In this document: in pieces, positions 14,864-25,568 of the stretch
How the letters are laid out: each line of letters begins with the position of its first letter
Position numbering within the stretch: position 1 is the stretch's first letter
Assembly (NCBI GenBank): GCA_009926135.1
Contig: RFPL01000003.1
Location: 186,001-250,000, forward strand
DNA: 64,000 bases
DNA from: Sphingomonadaceae bacterium
GTDB taxonomy: Bacteria > Pseudomonadota > Alphaproteobacteria > Sphingomonadales > Sphingomonadaceae
Direction of reading: 5' to 3'
Position numbers and translations under genes: made by a program
Notes under the pieces: generated by a model
The model's input: only the letters and a program-made list of their open reading frames with translations
Database searches by the model: none
What the model was told of the DNA's origin: nothing

Positions 14864-16257
14864 AGGCAGGCCGCGTAGGCCCTTGCCACCTGCTCTGCAA
14901 GCTGTCCCGCTGTGTACGGCGCCGCAACCTGGCGCGCAGCTTCGCCATGCAGCCATACGCCCTCACAGGCTGCGGCAAACGGATCAGCGCCGCTGGCCAG
15001 GCGGCTGGCGATGGTGCCCGCCAGCACATCGCCGGTTCCAGCGGTCGAGAGCCAGCTTGATGCGCGCGTGGCAAAAGCCACCCGGCCATCCGGCGCGGCA
15101 ACGACTGTGTCGGCACCCTTGGCTACCACGACCATGCCGGCTGTGCGCGCCAGGGCCTCCGCGCGCTCCACCTTGCTGCCCGAGCCATCAAGCCCGAAGG
15201 CGCGTTCGAGCGCGAACAGTTCGCCTTCGTGCGGCGTGGCGATTACCGCGGCCTCACGCTCCGCCAGGTTATGCGGGCTGAGCAGGATCAGCGCATCGGC
15301 ATCGACCACAGCCGGGATCGGCTCGGACAGGGCGATCGCCAGGGTCTGGCGGGCCACGGCATCGCGGCCCAGCCCTGGTCCTACCAGCAGTGCGCGATAG
15401 CGGCTGTCTGTCAGCACCTCGGCGAGCGGCTCGAGGTCGGTCACCAGATCGGCAGGTGCACCATCGGCCGCACCGAGGAGCTTAACATAGCCGGCCCCAG
15501 CGCCTTGCGCCGCCCGTGCCGCCAGCAGGGCAGCACCGGGCATAGCTCCGGCCACCACGCCCAACAGCCCGCGCTTGTACTTGTGGGCATCAACAGCAGG
15601 CGCAGCAAGGTAAGGTCGGACGATCAGCAGCCCTGCTTCGGGCAAGGTTTCCACCCCGATCGGCACCCGTCGCATCTCGCCCATCGTCGGACCGGCCGGC
15701 AGCAGGAAATGTGCCGGCTTCCACGCTCCCAGCGCAAGTGTGAGATGCCAGTCCGGGAGGTTATCGTTCAGCGTCATCCCATTGTCGGCATGGACCCCGC
15801 TGGGCAGGTCCACCGCGATCCGGCGCGGGTGGCTGGCGGCAAGGCGGCAGAGCAGCGCGAGGTCCGCAGGTTCCAGCGGCCGGGTCAGACCAGTGCCGAA
15901 CAGGCAATCAACCAGGACTTCGCCGTCTGGATCAGCATCGCGCCCCAGCACTGCCCCTTGATATAGCCCACGCGCAGTCCGGGAGGCAGGCGTTCTGGAT
16001 TCGCTGGCGGCGATCACTTGCACCGCACCGCCGCGTTCGCGGATTGCCTCGGCAATGACATAGCCGTCACCGCCATTGTTGCCGGGGCCGCAAAGCACGG
16101 TCACGGAGCGTCCACCGGACATCCGCCAGACCCACTCCGCCGCACCGCGACCGGCGCGCTGCATCAGTTCGTCAACCGAAACTCCGCCGACGATCAGCGC
16201 CGCCTCCGCATCGCGCATTTGCGCGGCGGTCAGGACCTGGTCAGGGCCTCTGCGCAT
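14860..16257 (-). CDS. nnr: Bifunctional NAD(P)H-hydrate epimerase / ADP-dependent dehydratase
   Basis: Repairs damaged NADHX and NADPHX. The 465 residues combine an N-terminal YjeF epimerase domain (CGPGNNGGDGYVIA, DCLFGTGL, VDLPSGVHADNG) and a C-terminal ribokinase-like dehydratase domain (GPGLGRDA, TPHEGELFAL, KGADTVVAAPDG, and STAGTGDVLAGTIASRLA with the catalytic Asp). I chose the ATG at 16257 (MRRGPDQVL), which overlaps the preceding lipoprotein gene by 17 bases. An upstream ATG at 16287 is possible. Confidence 0.95.
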   Translation of the reverse strand: MRRGPDQVLTAAQMRDAEAALIVGGVSVDELMQRAGRGAAEWVWRMSGGRSVTVLCGPGNNGGDGYVIAEAIRERGGAVQVIAASESRTPASRTARGLYQGAVLGRDADPDGEVLVDCLFGTGLTRPLEPADLALLCRLAASHPRRIAVDLPSGVHADNGMTLNDNLPDWHLTLALGAWKPAHFLLPAGPTMGEMRRVPIGVETLPEAGLLIVRPYLAAPAVDAHKYKRGLLGVVAGAMPGAALLAARAAQGAGAGYVKLLGAADGAPADLVTDLEPLAEVLTDSRYRALLVGPGLGRDAVARQTLAIALSEPIPAVVDADALILLSPHNLAEREAAVIATPHEGELFALERAFGLDGSGSKVERAEALARTAGMVVVAKGADTVVAAPDGRVAFATRASSWLSTAGTGDVLAGTIASRLASGADPFAAACEGVWLHGEAARQVAAPYTAGQLAEQVARAYAACL

Positions 16258-16600
16258 CGGCCTTTGCCGGCACGACATAGCGGTCATCGCCCAGGATCAC
16301 TTCCCAGCGGTCTTGCTTCAGTGCCGACTGGCTCTGGTCCGCGCCATCGGCAGCGAGCAGATTCTGCCCATCCGGGCTGGCGATCAGGCGCCGGAACTTG
16401 CCGTCGGGGTGCCGCACCACGAATATCGCTCGGCCATTATCGGTGCCGCGCTCCAGCGTACAGTCCTGCGTGAAGTCCTTGGCCCGGTCAGGCGCGCACC
16501 AGACCTTCTCGCTCACCGCCACGCCGCCCTCGCCCGGTGCCGGATCTCCGCAAGCGGAGAGCGCCGGCAACGCAGTCAGGACGAGCGCCGCGCGGATCAT
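16241..16600 (-). CDS. Small lipoprotein of unknown function
   Basis: A 119-residue protein with a short signal peptide and lipobox LSAC (Cys17), so it is probably lipid-anchored. The mature part has two more Cys (WCAPDR and DCTLER) that may form a disulfide, and a beta-rich middle ([29 protein letters not shown]). No family recognised. The ATG overlaps the ilvD stop (ATGA, 16597-16600) and the gene runs into nnr, so all three should be coupled. Confidence 0.78.
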   Translation of the reverse strand: MIRAALVLTALPALSACGDPAPGEGGVAVSEKVWCAPDRAKDFTQDCTLERGTDNGRAIFVVRHPDGKFRRLIASPDGQNLLAADGADQSQSALKQDRWEVILGDDRYVVPAKADAQRP

Positions 16601-18444
16601 TTCAGATTGAGCTGCGACAGGTCCCGCACCGCCCCGCGCGCGGCGCTGGTGGTCATCGCGGCATAGGCCTGCAGTGCGACCGAGACCTTGCGAGGGCGTT
16701 CCTGCGCCGGCTTCCAGCCCTTGGCTTCCTGCGCGGCGCGGCGGCGGGAGAGTTCCTCGTCCGAGACCGCAAGGTGGATCGTGCGGTTCGGAATATCGAT
16801 CTCGATTCGATCACCCGGCTCGACCAGCCCGATTTCGCCGCCCTCGGCCGCCTCCGGCGAGGCATGGCCGATCGACAGACCCGACGTGCCGCCGGAGAAA
16901 CGCCCATCAGTCAGCAGCGCGCAGGCCGCGCCCAGGCCCTTCGATTTGAGGTAACTGGTGGGATAGAGCATTTCCTGCATGCCCGGCCCGCCCTTGGGCC
17001 CTTCATAGCGGATCACCACCACGTCACCGGCCTCGACCTGCCCGGTCAGGATCCCGGCCACGGCCGCATCCTGGCTTTCGAACACCTTGGCCGGGCCGGA
17101 GAACTTCAGGATGCTCTCGTCCACGCCGGCCGTCTTCACGATGCAGCCATCGCGGGCAATATTGCCAAACAGCACGGCGAGGCCGCCATCCTGCGAGAAG
17201 GCGTGCTCCTTCGAACGGATCACGCCGGTCTCGCGGTCGGCATCGACCTCGTCCCAGCGGCGCGACTGGCTGAAGGCGGTCTGCGTCGGCACACCGCCGG
17301 GCGCGGCGCGGAAGAATTCGTGCACCACCGGGTCTTCAGTGCGGGTAATGTCCCAGGTATCGAGCGCGAGGCCCATGGTCGCGCTGTGGACGGTGGGCAG
17401 GTCGGTATGAAGCAGACCCGCGCGGTCGAGCTGGCCGAGGATCGACATAATCCCGCCCGCGCGGTGAACGTCTTCCATGTGGACATCGCTCTTGGCCGGG
17501 GCGACCTTGGACAGGCATGGCACGCGGCGGCTCAGCCGGTCGATATCGGCCATCGTGAACTCCACCCCGCCCTCTGCCGCCGCGGCGAGCAAGTGAAGCA
17601 CGGTGTTGGTCGATCCGCCCATCGCAATGTCCAGGCTCATCGCGTTTTCGAAGGCGCGGAAGCTGGCGATCGAGCGCGGCAGGACCGAGGCATCGTCTTC
17701 CTCATAATAGCGCCGGCACAGGTCCACCGCGAGGCGGCCGGCGCGCAGGAACAGCTGCTGGCGGTCGGCATGGGTGGCGAGGACCGAGCCGTTGCCCGGC
17801 AGCGACAGCCCCAGCGCCTCGGTCAGGCAATTCATCGAATTGGCAGTGAACATGCCAGAGCACGAACCGCAGGTGGGGCAGGCCGAGCGTTCGATCGTTG
17901 CGACTTCCTCGTCGGTGTAGCTCTCATCCGCGGCAGCGACCATGGCATCGACCAGGTCCAGCGCCACTTCCTGGCCCTTGAGGATCACCTTGCCGGCTTC
18001 CATCGGTCCGCCCGAAACGAAGACCACCGGGATGTTGATCCGCATCGCCGCCATCAGCATGCCGGGCGTGATCTTGTCGCAGTTGGAGATGCAGACCATC
18101 GCATCGGCGCAGTGGGCGTTGACCATGTATTCGACCGAGTCCGCGATCAGATCGCGGCTGGGCAGCGAATAGAGCATCCCGTCATGGCCCATGGCGATGC
18201 CATCATCGACGGCGATGGTGTTGAATTCCTTGGCAACGCCGCCCACCGCCTCGATCTCGCGCGCGACCATCTGGCCGAGGTCCTTGAGGTGGACATGGCC
18301 CGGAACGAACTGGGTGAAACTGTTGACCACCGCGATGATCGGCTTGCCGAAATCGCCGTCCTTCATGCCCGTGGCCCGCCACAGCCCGCGCGCGCCGGCC
18401 ATGTTGCGGCCATGAGTGGAAGTGCGCGAACGAAGGGCGGGCAT
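16597..18444 (-). CDS. ilvD: Dihydroxy-acid dehydratase
   Basis: Iron-sulfur enzyme of valine, leucine, isoleucine and pantothenate synthesis. The 615 residues carry the cluster-ligand regions [13 protein letters not shown] and [16 protein letters not shown] (family signature), [14 protein letters not shown], and the C-terminal [40 protein letters not shown] is the canonical N-terminus and fixes the ATG at 18444. GGAG lies 8 bases upstream, next to a 7-bp stem that reaches to within one base of the ATG. It is followed by overlapping lipoprotein and nnr genes. Confidence 0.98.
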   Translation of the reverse strand: MPALRSRTSTHGRNMAGARGLWRATGMKDGDFGKPIIAVVNSFTQFVPGHVHLKDLGQMVAREIEAVGGVAKEFNTIAVDDGIAMGHDGMLYSLPSRDLIADSVEYMVNAHCADAMVCISNCDKITPGMLMAAMRINIPVVFVSGGPMEAGKVILKGQEVALDLVDAMVAAADESYTDEEVATIERSACPTCGSCSGMFTANSMNCLTEALGLSLPGNGSVLATHADRQQLFLRAGRLAVDLCRRYYEEDDASVLPRSIASFRAFENAMSLDIAMGGSTNTVLHLLAAAAEGGVEFTMADIDRLSRRVPCLSKVAPAKSDVHMEDVHRAGGIMSILGQLDRAGLLHTDLPTVHSATMGLALDTWDITRTEDPVVHEFFRAAPGGVPTQTAFSQSRRWDEVDADRETGVIRSKEHAFSQDGGLAVLFGNIARDGCIVKTAGVDESILKFSGPAKVFESQDAAVAGILTGQVEAGDVVVIRYEGPKGGPGMQEMLYPTSYLKSKGLGAACALLTDGRFSGGTSGLSIGHASPEAAEGGEIGLVEPGDRIEIDIPNRTIHLAVSDEELSRRRAAQEAKGWKPAQERPRKVSVALQAYAAMTTSAARGAVRDLSQLNLK

Positions 18445-18445
18445 T

Positions 18446-18494
18446 GGGCTACTCCGGCAAGAATGTTGCCCGAACCGGGCGATTTGCGTAGCCC
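18446..18494 (-). promoter_or_regulatory. Leader stem-loop before ilvD
   Basis: In the 60-base gap before ilvD, GGGCTAC (minus strand, 18494-18488) pairs perfectly with GTAGCCC (18452-18446), which ends one base from the ATG. Inside it, GCCCG and CGGGC form a second stem with a GTT loop (18480-18468). The outer stem touches the last base of the GGAG ribosome site. Confidence 0.5.
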
Positions 18495-18504
18495 TACACG
18501 GCAA

Positions 18505-19233
18505 TCAGCCCAGCTTCAACGCCACTTCATTGCAGAGTTTCGCCAGTCGATCAGCCCATTCGGCCTGTTGCTGCGGCGTGGCGACCTGATCCTGGCGCAG
18601 TTCGATGCCAAGGTAGGGCCGCCCCTCGGCCTCGCAGTGGCGGTTCATGGTATAGTTGAGTAGCTTGCCGGAATAGGGCAGCTGATCGCCAACGCAGAGG
18701 CCCTCGGCCTCCAGCAACGGGATCGCCAGACGCGCGGCGCGATCATCCGCGTTGTAAAGCACGCCAACCTGCCAGGGCCGTGCCTCGTCGCTGGTTGCGA
18801 GCTGCGGGGTAAAGCTGTGCAGCGACAGGACCAGCGCCGGCGGACTGGCATCAAGCAGCGCGGCGAGCGCGGAGTGATAGGGCGTGTGGAACCGCTCCAG
18901 CCGCGCTTGGTGGGCAGCATGGTCCAGCGCATTGCCGGGGATAGCATGGCCATCGCTGGCGATCGGGATCACCGCCGGGGCGTGCGGCTCGCGGTTGAGA
19001 TCGCAGACCAGCCGACTGATATTGCCCTGGAACGCCGCGATGCCGCGCCGCTCTGCCAGCAGCGCGCCGACTTCAGCGACGCCGAGGTCGACGGCCACGT
19101 GCTGGGCCAGCAATGCCGGATCGATGCCGAGATCGATGTCTTCGGGCACCCGGTTGGAGGCATGATCGGAAACGACAAGGATTCCGCCGAACCGCGGCGT
19201 GCCGAGCAGGCGATAGGCTTCATGCTCTATCAT
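18505..19233 (-). CDS. N-formylglutamate amidohydrolase family protein
   Basis: A 242-residue zinc hydrolase-like protein. The N-terminal VVSDHASNRVP motif, the H and E/R positions around DLGVAEVGALLA and DLNREP, and the LSLHSFTP strand match the HutG/N-formylglutamate amidohydrolase family. The family releases formate or hydrolyses N-acyl amino acids; no hut genes are near, so the substrate is unclear. ATG 19233 overlaps the ispE stop (ATGA). An in-frame upstream start at 19260 would overlap more and is less likely. Confidence 0.85.
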   Translation of the reverse strand: MIEHEAYRLLGTPRFGGILVVSDHASNRVPEDIDLGIDPALLAQHVAVDLGVAEVGALLAERRGIAAFQGNISRLVCDLNREPHAPAVIPIASDGHAIPGNALDHAAHQARLERFHTPYHSALAALLDASPPALVLSLHSFTPQLATSDEARPWQVGVLYNADDRAARLAIPLLEAEGLCVGDQLPYSGKLLNYTMNRHCEAEGRPYLGIELRQDQVATPQQQAEWADRLAKLCNEVALKLG

Positions 19234-20027
19234 CGCAGCGCCCCTGCCAGTGTCCACCACGCCGCAGGCATAGCGGCCTGCGCCGCATCGCGCTGGGCAG
19301 CATCGTCATAGAGCGCAAAGCAGGTCGCACCCGAGCCGGACATCCGCGCCAGCACCGCATCGGTCGCGCTGAGCGCGTCGAGGACATCGCCGATCACCGG
19401 GCAGAGGCTCAGCGCGGGGGCTTCCAGGTCGTTACGCCCTTCCAGCATGATCGTTCGCAGGTCGCCCTCCGGCAGCGGACCGTGATCCACACCATCCCAG
19501 GCCTTGAACACCGATGCGGTGCTGAGCGGCACGTGCGGGTTAACCAGCAAGCAGGCCATGCCGGCAAGGTCATTGGGAACTTCGGTCAGTTCGGTCCCGG
19601 TCCCCCGGCCAATGCAGGCGCGCGAGAGGACGCAGGCTGGAACGTCTGCGCCCAGCTTCGCGGCGCGCGTCTGCCAGTCATCGGGCAAGCCCTGGCTGCG
19701 CTCGACCAGCCGAAACAGCGCCCCGGCATCAGCTGAGCCACCGCCCAGCCCCGCCGCGACCGGCAGGTTCTTTTCCAGCGTCACCGCCCAACCCTGCGCG
19801 CGCGGCAGAGCCGAGAGCGCCTGCATCACGATATTTTCGAACGGATTGTCCAGCGTGCCGGCGAATTCGCCCAACACCCACAGGCTGTCACGCTCTGCGC
19901 GAGAAACGTTCAGCCGATCGCCAGCATCGACGAAGGCAAACAGCGTTTCAAGCTCATGATAGCCATCCTCGCGCCGCCGCCGAACGTGCAGCGCGAGGTT
20001 GATCTTGGCAAAGGCGGTTTCGATCAC
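19230..20027 (-). CDS. ispE: 4-diphosphocytidyl-2-C-methyl-D-erythritol kinase
   Basis: GHMP kinase that phosphorylates CDP-ME in the MEP isoprenoid pathway. The 265 residues show AFAKINLALHV at the N-terminus (about 5-15), the ATP loop PVAAGLGGGSADAG (about 88-101), GADVPACV and, near the end, MSGSGATCFAL. The start is a GTG at 20027, 12 bases after the ETF-QO stop. Its stop overlaps the amidohydrolase start. Confidence 0.97.
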   Translation of the reverse strand: MIETAFAKINLALHVRRRREDGYHELETLFAFVDAGDRLNVSRAERDSLWVLGEFAGTLDNPFENIVMQALSALPRAQGWAVTLEKNLPVAAGLGGGSADAGALFRLVERSQGLPDDWQTRAAKLGADVPACVLSRACIGRGTGTELTEVPNDLAGMACLLVNPHVPLSTASVFKAWDGVDHGPLPEGDLRTIMLEGRNDLEAPALSLCPVIGDVLDALSATDAVLARMSGSGATCFALYDDAAQRDAAQAAMPAAWWTLAGALR

Positions 20028-20039
20028 CGGTCGCGCAGA

Positions 20040-21686
<1,647 letters not shown>

Positions 21687-21758
21687 GGTCCACCTGTTCG
21701 GGGTTAATCGTTCGGTTGAGCCTTGAAAGCTGGCTTGCGGCAGGTCAAGACCGCAAAT

Positions 21759-22526
21759 GTGAGCAATCCCGCACAAACTGACCCGGCAATCGATGCCGCA
21801 GCCGCCTTGTCCGCCGTGCTTGACTGGTGGCGCGAGGCGGGTGTGGACCACGCTTTTTCCGACGATCCGCGCACCTGGCTGGTCGAGCCGGCCGCGCCAG
21901 AGCCCGAGCCGGAGCGCAGCTTTACCCCGCCGCCGATGCCCGCCCGCCCGGCACCCGGGCCGCTGACCGCCGCGCCGCTCGCCGGGCTGGATGCCTTGCC
22001 GAAAACTCTGGCGGAGTTCCAGACCTGGTGGCTGGCTGAGCCGTCGCTGGATGACGGACAGGTCGCCGGCCGCGTTGCCCCGCGCGGAACGGAGGGTGCA
22101 GCGCTGATGGTGCTGGTCGATCACCCCGAGGCAGAGGACCGCGAACTGCTGCTCTCCGGCCCGCAAGGACGGCTGCTGGCAGCCATGTTCACGGTGATGG
22201 GGATCGGTCCGGAAGCGGTCTACGTCGCGGCCTGCCTGCCGCGCCACATGCCCTTGCCAGACTGGGCGGCGCTGGATGCAGCCGGCCTGGGCCAGGTCGT
22301 GCGCCACCACATCGCGCTGGCCCGCCCGCAGCGGCTGTTGGTGTTCGGGCGGCACATCTCACCGCTGCTTGGCCACGATCCGGCGAAAACTGCTGAACCT
22401 TTGCGTCTTTTTAACCATGAGGGCCTGAGCATTCCGCTGTTGATAGCGCCGGGCCTGGCCAATCTGGCAGGCCGGCCGCGGAGCAAGGCCGGGCTTTGGC
22501 AGGCCTGGCTGGACTGGACGGGATAG
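21759..22526 (+). CDS. Uracil-DNA-glycosylase-fold protein with altered motifs
   Basis: A 255-residue protein whose C-terminal half (about 110-255) follows the layout of family 4/5 uracil-DNA glycosylases: a core strand LMVLVDHPEAED, the helix GPQGRLLAAMFTVMGI, AVYVAACLPRH, a strand RPQRLLVFGRH and a final LIAPGLANLAG. The active-site GExPG and HPS motifs are replaced (VDHPE, APGLA), and no Fe-S cysteines are present. The N-terminus is Pro/Ala-rich. Start uncertain: GTG 21759 chosen; TTG 21723 is the alternative. It is divergent from ETF-QO and stops 8 bases before the second lytic transglycosylase. Confidence 0.65.
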   Translation: MSNPAQTDPAIDAAAALSAVLDWWREAGVDHAFSDDPRTWLVEPAAPEPEPERSFTPPPMPARPAPGPLTAAPLAGLDALPKTLAEFQTWWLAEPSLDDGQVAGRVAPRGTEGAALMVLVDHPEAEDRELLLSGPQGRLLAAMFTVMGIGPEAVYVAACLPRHMPLPDWAALDAAGLGQVVRHHIALARPQRLLVFGRHISPLLGHDPAKTAEPLRLFNHEGLSIPLLIAPGLANLAGRPRSKAGLWQAWLDWTG

Positions 22527-22534
22527 TTACAGGC

Positions 22535-24319
22535 GTGAAGCAAATTACCGCTAAAACAATGCTGGCAATCGGCCTGGCTGGCAGCCTTGCCGGCCTGGCC
22601 ACGCCCGCGCAGGCCAATAGCGCCGCGGTTGATTACTTCCGGAACCGTGCCGATCGCAGCAATGTCCCCTCCCTGCTCAGCCAGGATGACCGGACCTATT
22701 ACCGCGACCTGTTCAGCGCGATCGAGCGATCTGACTGGGCAAAGGTCCAGGAACTGTTCGCGCAGAAGCCGGATGGCCCGTTGCACCAAGTGGCGCTGGC
22801 CGAATACTACCTCGCCCCAACCTCCCCCAAGATCGAGCTTGATGCGCTGAGCGCCTGGCTGGCCAAAGGCACCGACCTGCCGCAGGCCGAACAGATTGCT
22901 CTGCTGGCGCAAAAGCGCGGCGCGACAGCCCTGCCAGCACTGCCGCAAGCGGGATCGCTGGTCAGCCTGCCGACGCGCGCCAAGCGGATCCGCCCGCGCG
23001 AGACCAACGACGGCACCATGCCCGCCGCGGTTGCCGCCGCGATCAATTCGAGCATCAAGGAGGATAATCCCGCCGGGGCCAGGGCCCTGCTCGACGGGAT
23101 CGACACTCAGCTCTCGCCGGCTACCCGCGCCGAATGGCGCGCCAAGATTGCCTGGTCGTTCTACATCGAGAATGACGATGCCTCCGCCTACACAGTCGCC
23201 CAGACGGCACAGGATGGCGCGGGGCCGTGGGTAGCCGAAGGCTGGTGGACCGCTGGCCTCGCCGCCTGGCGGATCGGCGACTGCATGGGCGCAGGCGATG
23301 CCTTTGCGCGGACTGCCGGTTCCTCGCAGAACGGCGAACTGACTGCGGCCGCGCTTTATTGGCAGAGCCGGGCTGCAGTCCGCTGCCGGCAGCCGGAAAA
23401 GGCCTCGGCCGCGCTTAAGGCGGCGGCGCGGCTGGACGAGACGCTTTACGGCATGCTCGCGGCTGAGCAGCTTGGCCTGGCCCTGCCGCAGACGCACAGC
23501 GCCCCCGACTTTACCCAGAGCGACTGGCAGAAACTGCGCGATGAAACCAACATCCGTACCGCCGTGGGCTTGGCTGAGATCGGCCGCGACGGACTGGCTG
23601 ACGAAGTCTTGCGCCACCAGGCGCGGCTGGGGCCGGCGGGCGAATACCAGCCACTGAGCCGCCTGGCGCGCGACCTTGGCCTGCCCTCGACCCAGTTGTG
23701 GATGGCCTATAACGCGCCGATTGGCGGCCGCGCCGAACCGGCGGCACGCTTCCCCACGCCGCGCTGGACCCCGGCCAACAACTGGCAGGTCGATCCGGCG
23801 CTGGTCTATGCCCATGCCCTTCAGGAATCGGTGTTCCGGACCAAGGCGATCAGCCCGGCTGGTGCGCGCGGCCTGATGCAGATCATGCCGGCCGCCGCAC
23901 GCGATCATGCCGGCGCGCTGGGCGTTTCCGGCTCAGCGACTGACCTGCACAAGCCAGAGGTCAACCTCGCCTTCGGGCAGCGCCACCTGCAGATGCTGCG
24001 CGATGCGCCGGGCACGCAGGGCCTGCTGCCGAAGGTGATGGCGGCCTATAACGCCGGCCTCACCCCGATTGCCCGCTGGCAATACGAGATCAAGGACCAG
24101 GGCGACCCGCTGCTGTGGATTGAGAGCGTTCCCTATTGGGAGACGCGCGGCTATGTGAACATCGTGATGCGCAATTACTGGATGTACGAACGCCAGGCCG
24201 GTGGCCCGTCGGAAAGCCGAATTGCCCTCGCGCAAGGCCTCTGGCCAACCTTCCCCGGCATCTCGGGCGCCAGCGCCGTGCGGATGTCGGCCAATGGAGT
24301 GATCCAGCGTGGCCGTTGA
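22535..24319 (+). CDS. Lytic transglycosylase with SLT domain
   Basis: A second periplasmic peptidoglycan lytic transglycosylase, 594 residues. A signal peptide (to about ATPAQA-NS), an alpha-helical repeat region, then the GH23 domain: HALQES with catalytic Glu near 431, GARGLMQIMP, and MAAYNAGLTP, closing with ETRGYVNIV. It shares the architecture of the gene at 871 but the sequences differ clearly outside the domain. GTG 22535 is used; ATG 22559 could also serve. The gene's 3' end overlaps moaB by 11 bases. Confidence 0.91.
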   Translation: MKQITAKTMLAIGLAGSLAGLATPAQANSAAVDYFRNRADRSNVPSLLSQDDRTYYRDLFSAIERSDWAKVQELFAQKPDGPLHQVALAEYYLAPTSPKIELDALSAWLAKGTDLPQAEQIALLAQKRGATALPALPQAGSLVSLPTRAKRIRPRETNDGTMPAAVAAAINSSIKEDNPAGARALLDGIDTQLSPATRAEWRAKIAWSFYIENDDASAYTVAQTAQDGAGPWVAEGWWTAGLAAWRIGDCMGAGDAFARTAGSSQNGELTAAALYWQSRAAVRCRQPEKASAALKAAARLDETLYGMLAAEQLGLALPQTHSAPDFTQSDWQKLRDETNIRTAVGLAEIGRDGLADEVLRHQARLGPAGEYQPLSRLARDLGLPSTQLWMAYNAPIGGRAEPAARFPTPRWTPANNWQVDPALVYAHALQESVFRTKAISPAGARGLMQIMPAAARDHAGALGVSGSATDLHKPEVNLAFGQRHLQMLRDAPGTQGLLPKVMAAYNAGLTPIARWQYEIKDQGDPLLWIESVPYWETRGYVNIVMRNYWMYERQAGGPSESRIALAQGLWPTFPGISGASAVRMSANGVIQRGR

Positions 24320-24836
24320 TCCAACCCGCACCTTCAAGCCGATCAATATCGCGGTTCTGACCGTGTCCGATACCCGCACATCGGCAGACGATACCTCAGG
24401 CGATATCCTGGTCGAACGCGTGCAGAATTCAGGGCACCGGTTGGCGGCCCGCGCCATCGTACGCGATGATCCGGGTCTGATCGTCAGCAAGCTCAATGAC
24501 TGGATTGACGATCCCGCCGTCGACGCAGTGGTCTCGACTGGCGGCACCGGTCTGACCGGCCGCGATGTGACGCCAGAGGCGCTCGACCGGATCAAGACGC
24601 GCGATATCCCGGGCTTTGGCGAGCTGTTTCGCTGGATCAGTTTCCAGACCATCGGCACCAGCACGATCCAGAGCCGCGCCTGCGCGGTGGTGGCGCGCGG
24701 CACCTATATCTTTGCCTTGCCCGGCTCAAACGGCGCGGTGAAAGACGGCTGGGACGGCATCCTCGCCGAACAGCTCGACAGCCGCAACCGGCCTTGCAAC
24801 TTCGTTGAACTGATGCCGAGGCTGCGCGAGGTATAA
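24309..24836 (+). CDS. moaB: Molybdenum cofactor biosynthesis protein MoaB
   Basis: MogA/MoaB-family protein that adenylates molybdopterin before molybdenum insertion. The 175 residues contain the NIAVLTVSDTR strand, the signature STGGTGLTGRD (about 76-86), PEAL, the FRWISFQTIGTS helix and FALPGSNGAVKDGW. The GTG start at 24309 lies inside the end of the lytic transglycosylase gene, so they are cotranscribed. No other moa genes are in the window. Confidence 0.94.
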   Translation: MAVDPTRTFKPINIAVLTVSDTRTSADDTSGDILVERVQNSGHRLAARAIVRDDPGLIVSKLNDWIDDPAVDAVVSTGGTGLTGRDVTPEALDRIKTRDIPGFGELFRWISFQTIGTSTIQSRACAVVARGTYIFALPGSNGAVKDGWDGILAEQLDSRNRPCNFVELMPRLREV

Positions 24837-24893
24837 GCTGTCCCGATCCGGAGTGCATTGTTTTACCTTGCATTTCAGACCGCTGAGTTCATC

Positions 24894-25526
24894 ATGAGCG
24901 CTGCCATGCACCGCTTGTTCCACGCCTTCCTCGCCGTTGCCATCGGCGCCGCCGCTCCAATTAGCGCCACCGTGCCAGCGCTTGACCAAACTGCCCGATC
25001 TGTTGCCGAACTGAGCAATGCAGGCTGTTATGGCATTACCTCTGGCGCGATCGCTGTACCTGGCGGCGATGATCCGGCCGGTATCGACAAGGCCACCCGC
25101 CTGCTTGAAAGTCTGGGACTAGGCTTTGGCCTGCCCGATCAGGCGATGAACGGTCTGGGCGCACCTGGCACAGTGCTGGTCTCGCGGGCGACCATGGGGT
25201 CCCGGTCACTCGGCCAAACCGATCTGATCATGGCCTTTGGCGGCGCGCAGCCCGGATGCCGGGTCCTTTTGCTGGCGGAACCCGGCGCAGGTCTTGCCGA
25301 AGGCGTCGCGGCCCAGCTGACTGAGGCAGGCTGGAAGGCTGTTCCAAGCATGACTGGCCAGCGTGGCACGCTGGAACGCCGCGCTTTCCTGCGCCGAGAT
25401 GGCAAGGGCACTGCCTACCTGATGAACCTGATGACAGTGATCACGCCCTTCCCGGGCTCCCGCCTGCAGCTTTTCACAACGACAACTGCGATCCCAGCAG
25501 GGGTCCAGTTACCTGAGGGCTTCTAA
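24894..25526 (+). CDS. Secreted protein of unknown function (210 aa)
   Basis: A 210-residue protein with signal peptide (HRLFHAFLAVAIGAAAPISA) and a soluble remainder containing AELSNAGCYGITSGAIAVPGG, RATMGSRSLGQTDLIMAF and a C-terminal VITPFPGSRLQLFTTTT strand. Two Cys (NAGCYG and GCRVLL). No family recognised. The ATG at 24894 is chosen; the frame extends upstream to 24858. It lies between moaB and the radical SAM gene, in the same orientation. Confidence 0.72.
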   Translation: MSAAMHRLFHAFLAVAIGAAAPISATVPALDQTARSVAELSNAGCYGITSGAIAVPGGDDPAGIDKATRLLESLGLGFGLPDQAMNGLGAPGTVLVSRATMGSRSLGQTDLIMAFGGAQPGCRVLLLAEPGAGLAEGVAAQLTEAGWKAVPSMTGQRGTLERRAFLRRDGKGTAYLMNLMTVITPFPGSRLQLFTTTTAIPAGVQLPEGF

Positions 25527-25543
25527 CGGGCGCTTGCCCATTT

Positions 25544-25558
25544 GTTCCACATATGTTC
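25544..25558 (+). promoter_or_regulatory. LexA (SOS) box, GTTC-N7-GTTC
   Basis: GTTC at 25544-25547, seven bases, GTTC at 25555-25558: the alphaproteobacterial LexA operator. It ends 10 bases before the ATG of the radical SAM gene at 25569, a usual position for repression. One such match per strand could occur by chance in 64 kb, so placement is the main support. Confidence 0.55.
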
Positions 25559-25568
25559 TAAAGCAGGG

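Noticed and set aside
16537..18663. 708-residue open frame opposite ilvD
   Set aside because: It is the antisense shadow of a high-GC gene: His/Arg/Gly-rich, no family motifs, and ilvD on the other strand is certain.
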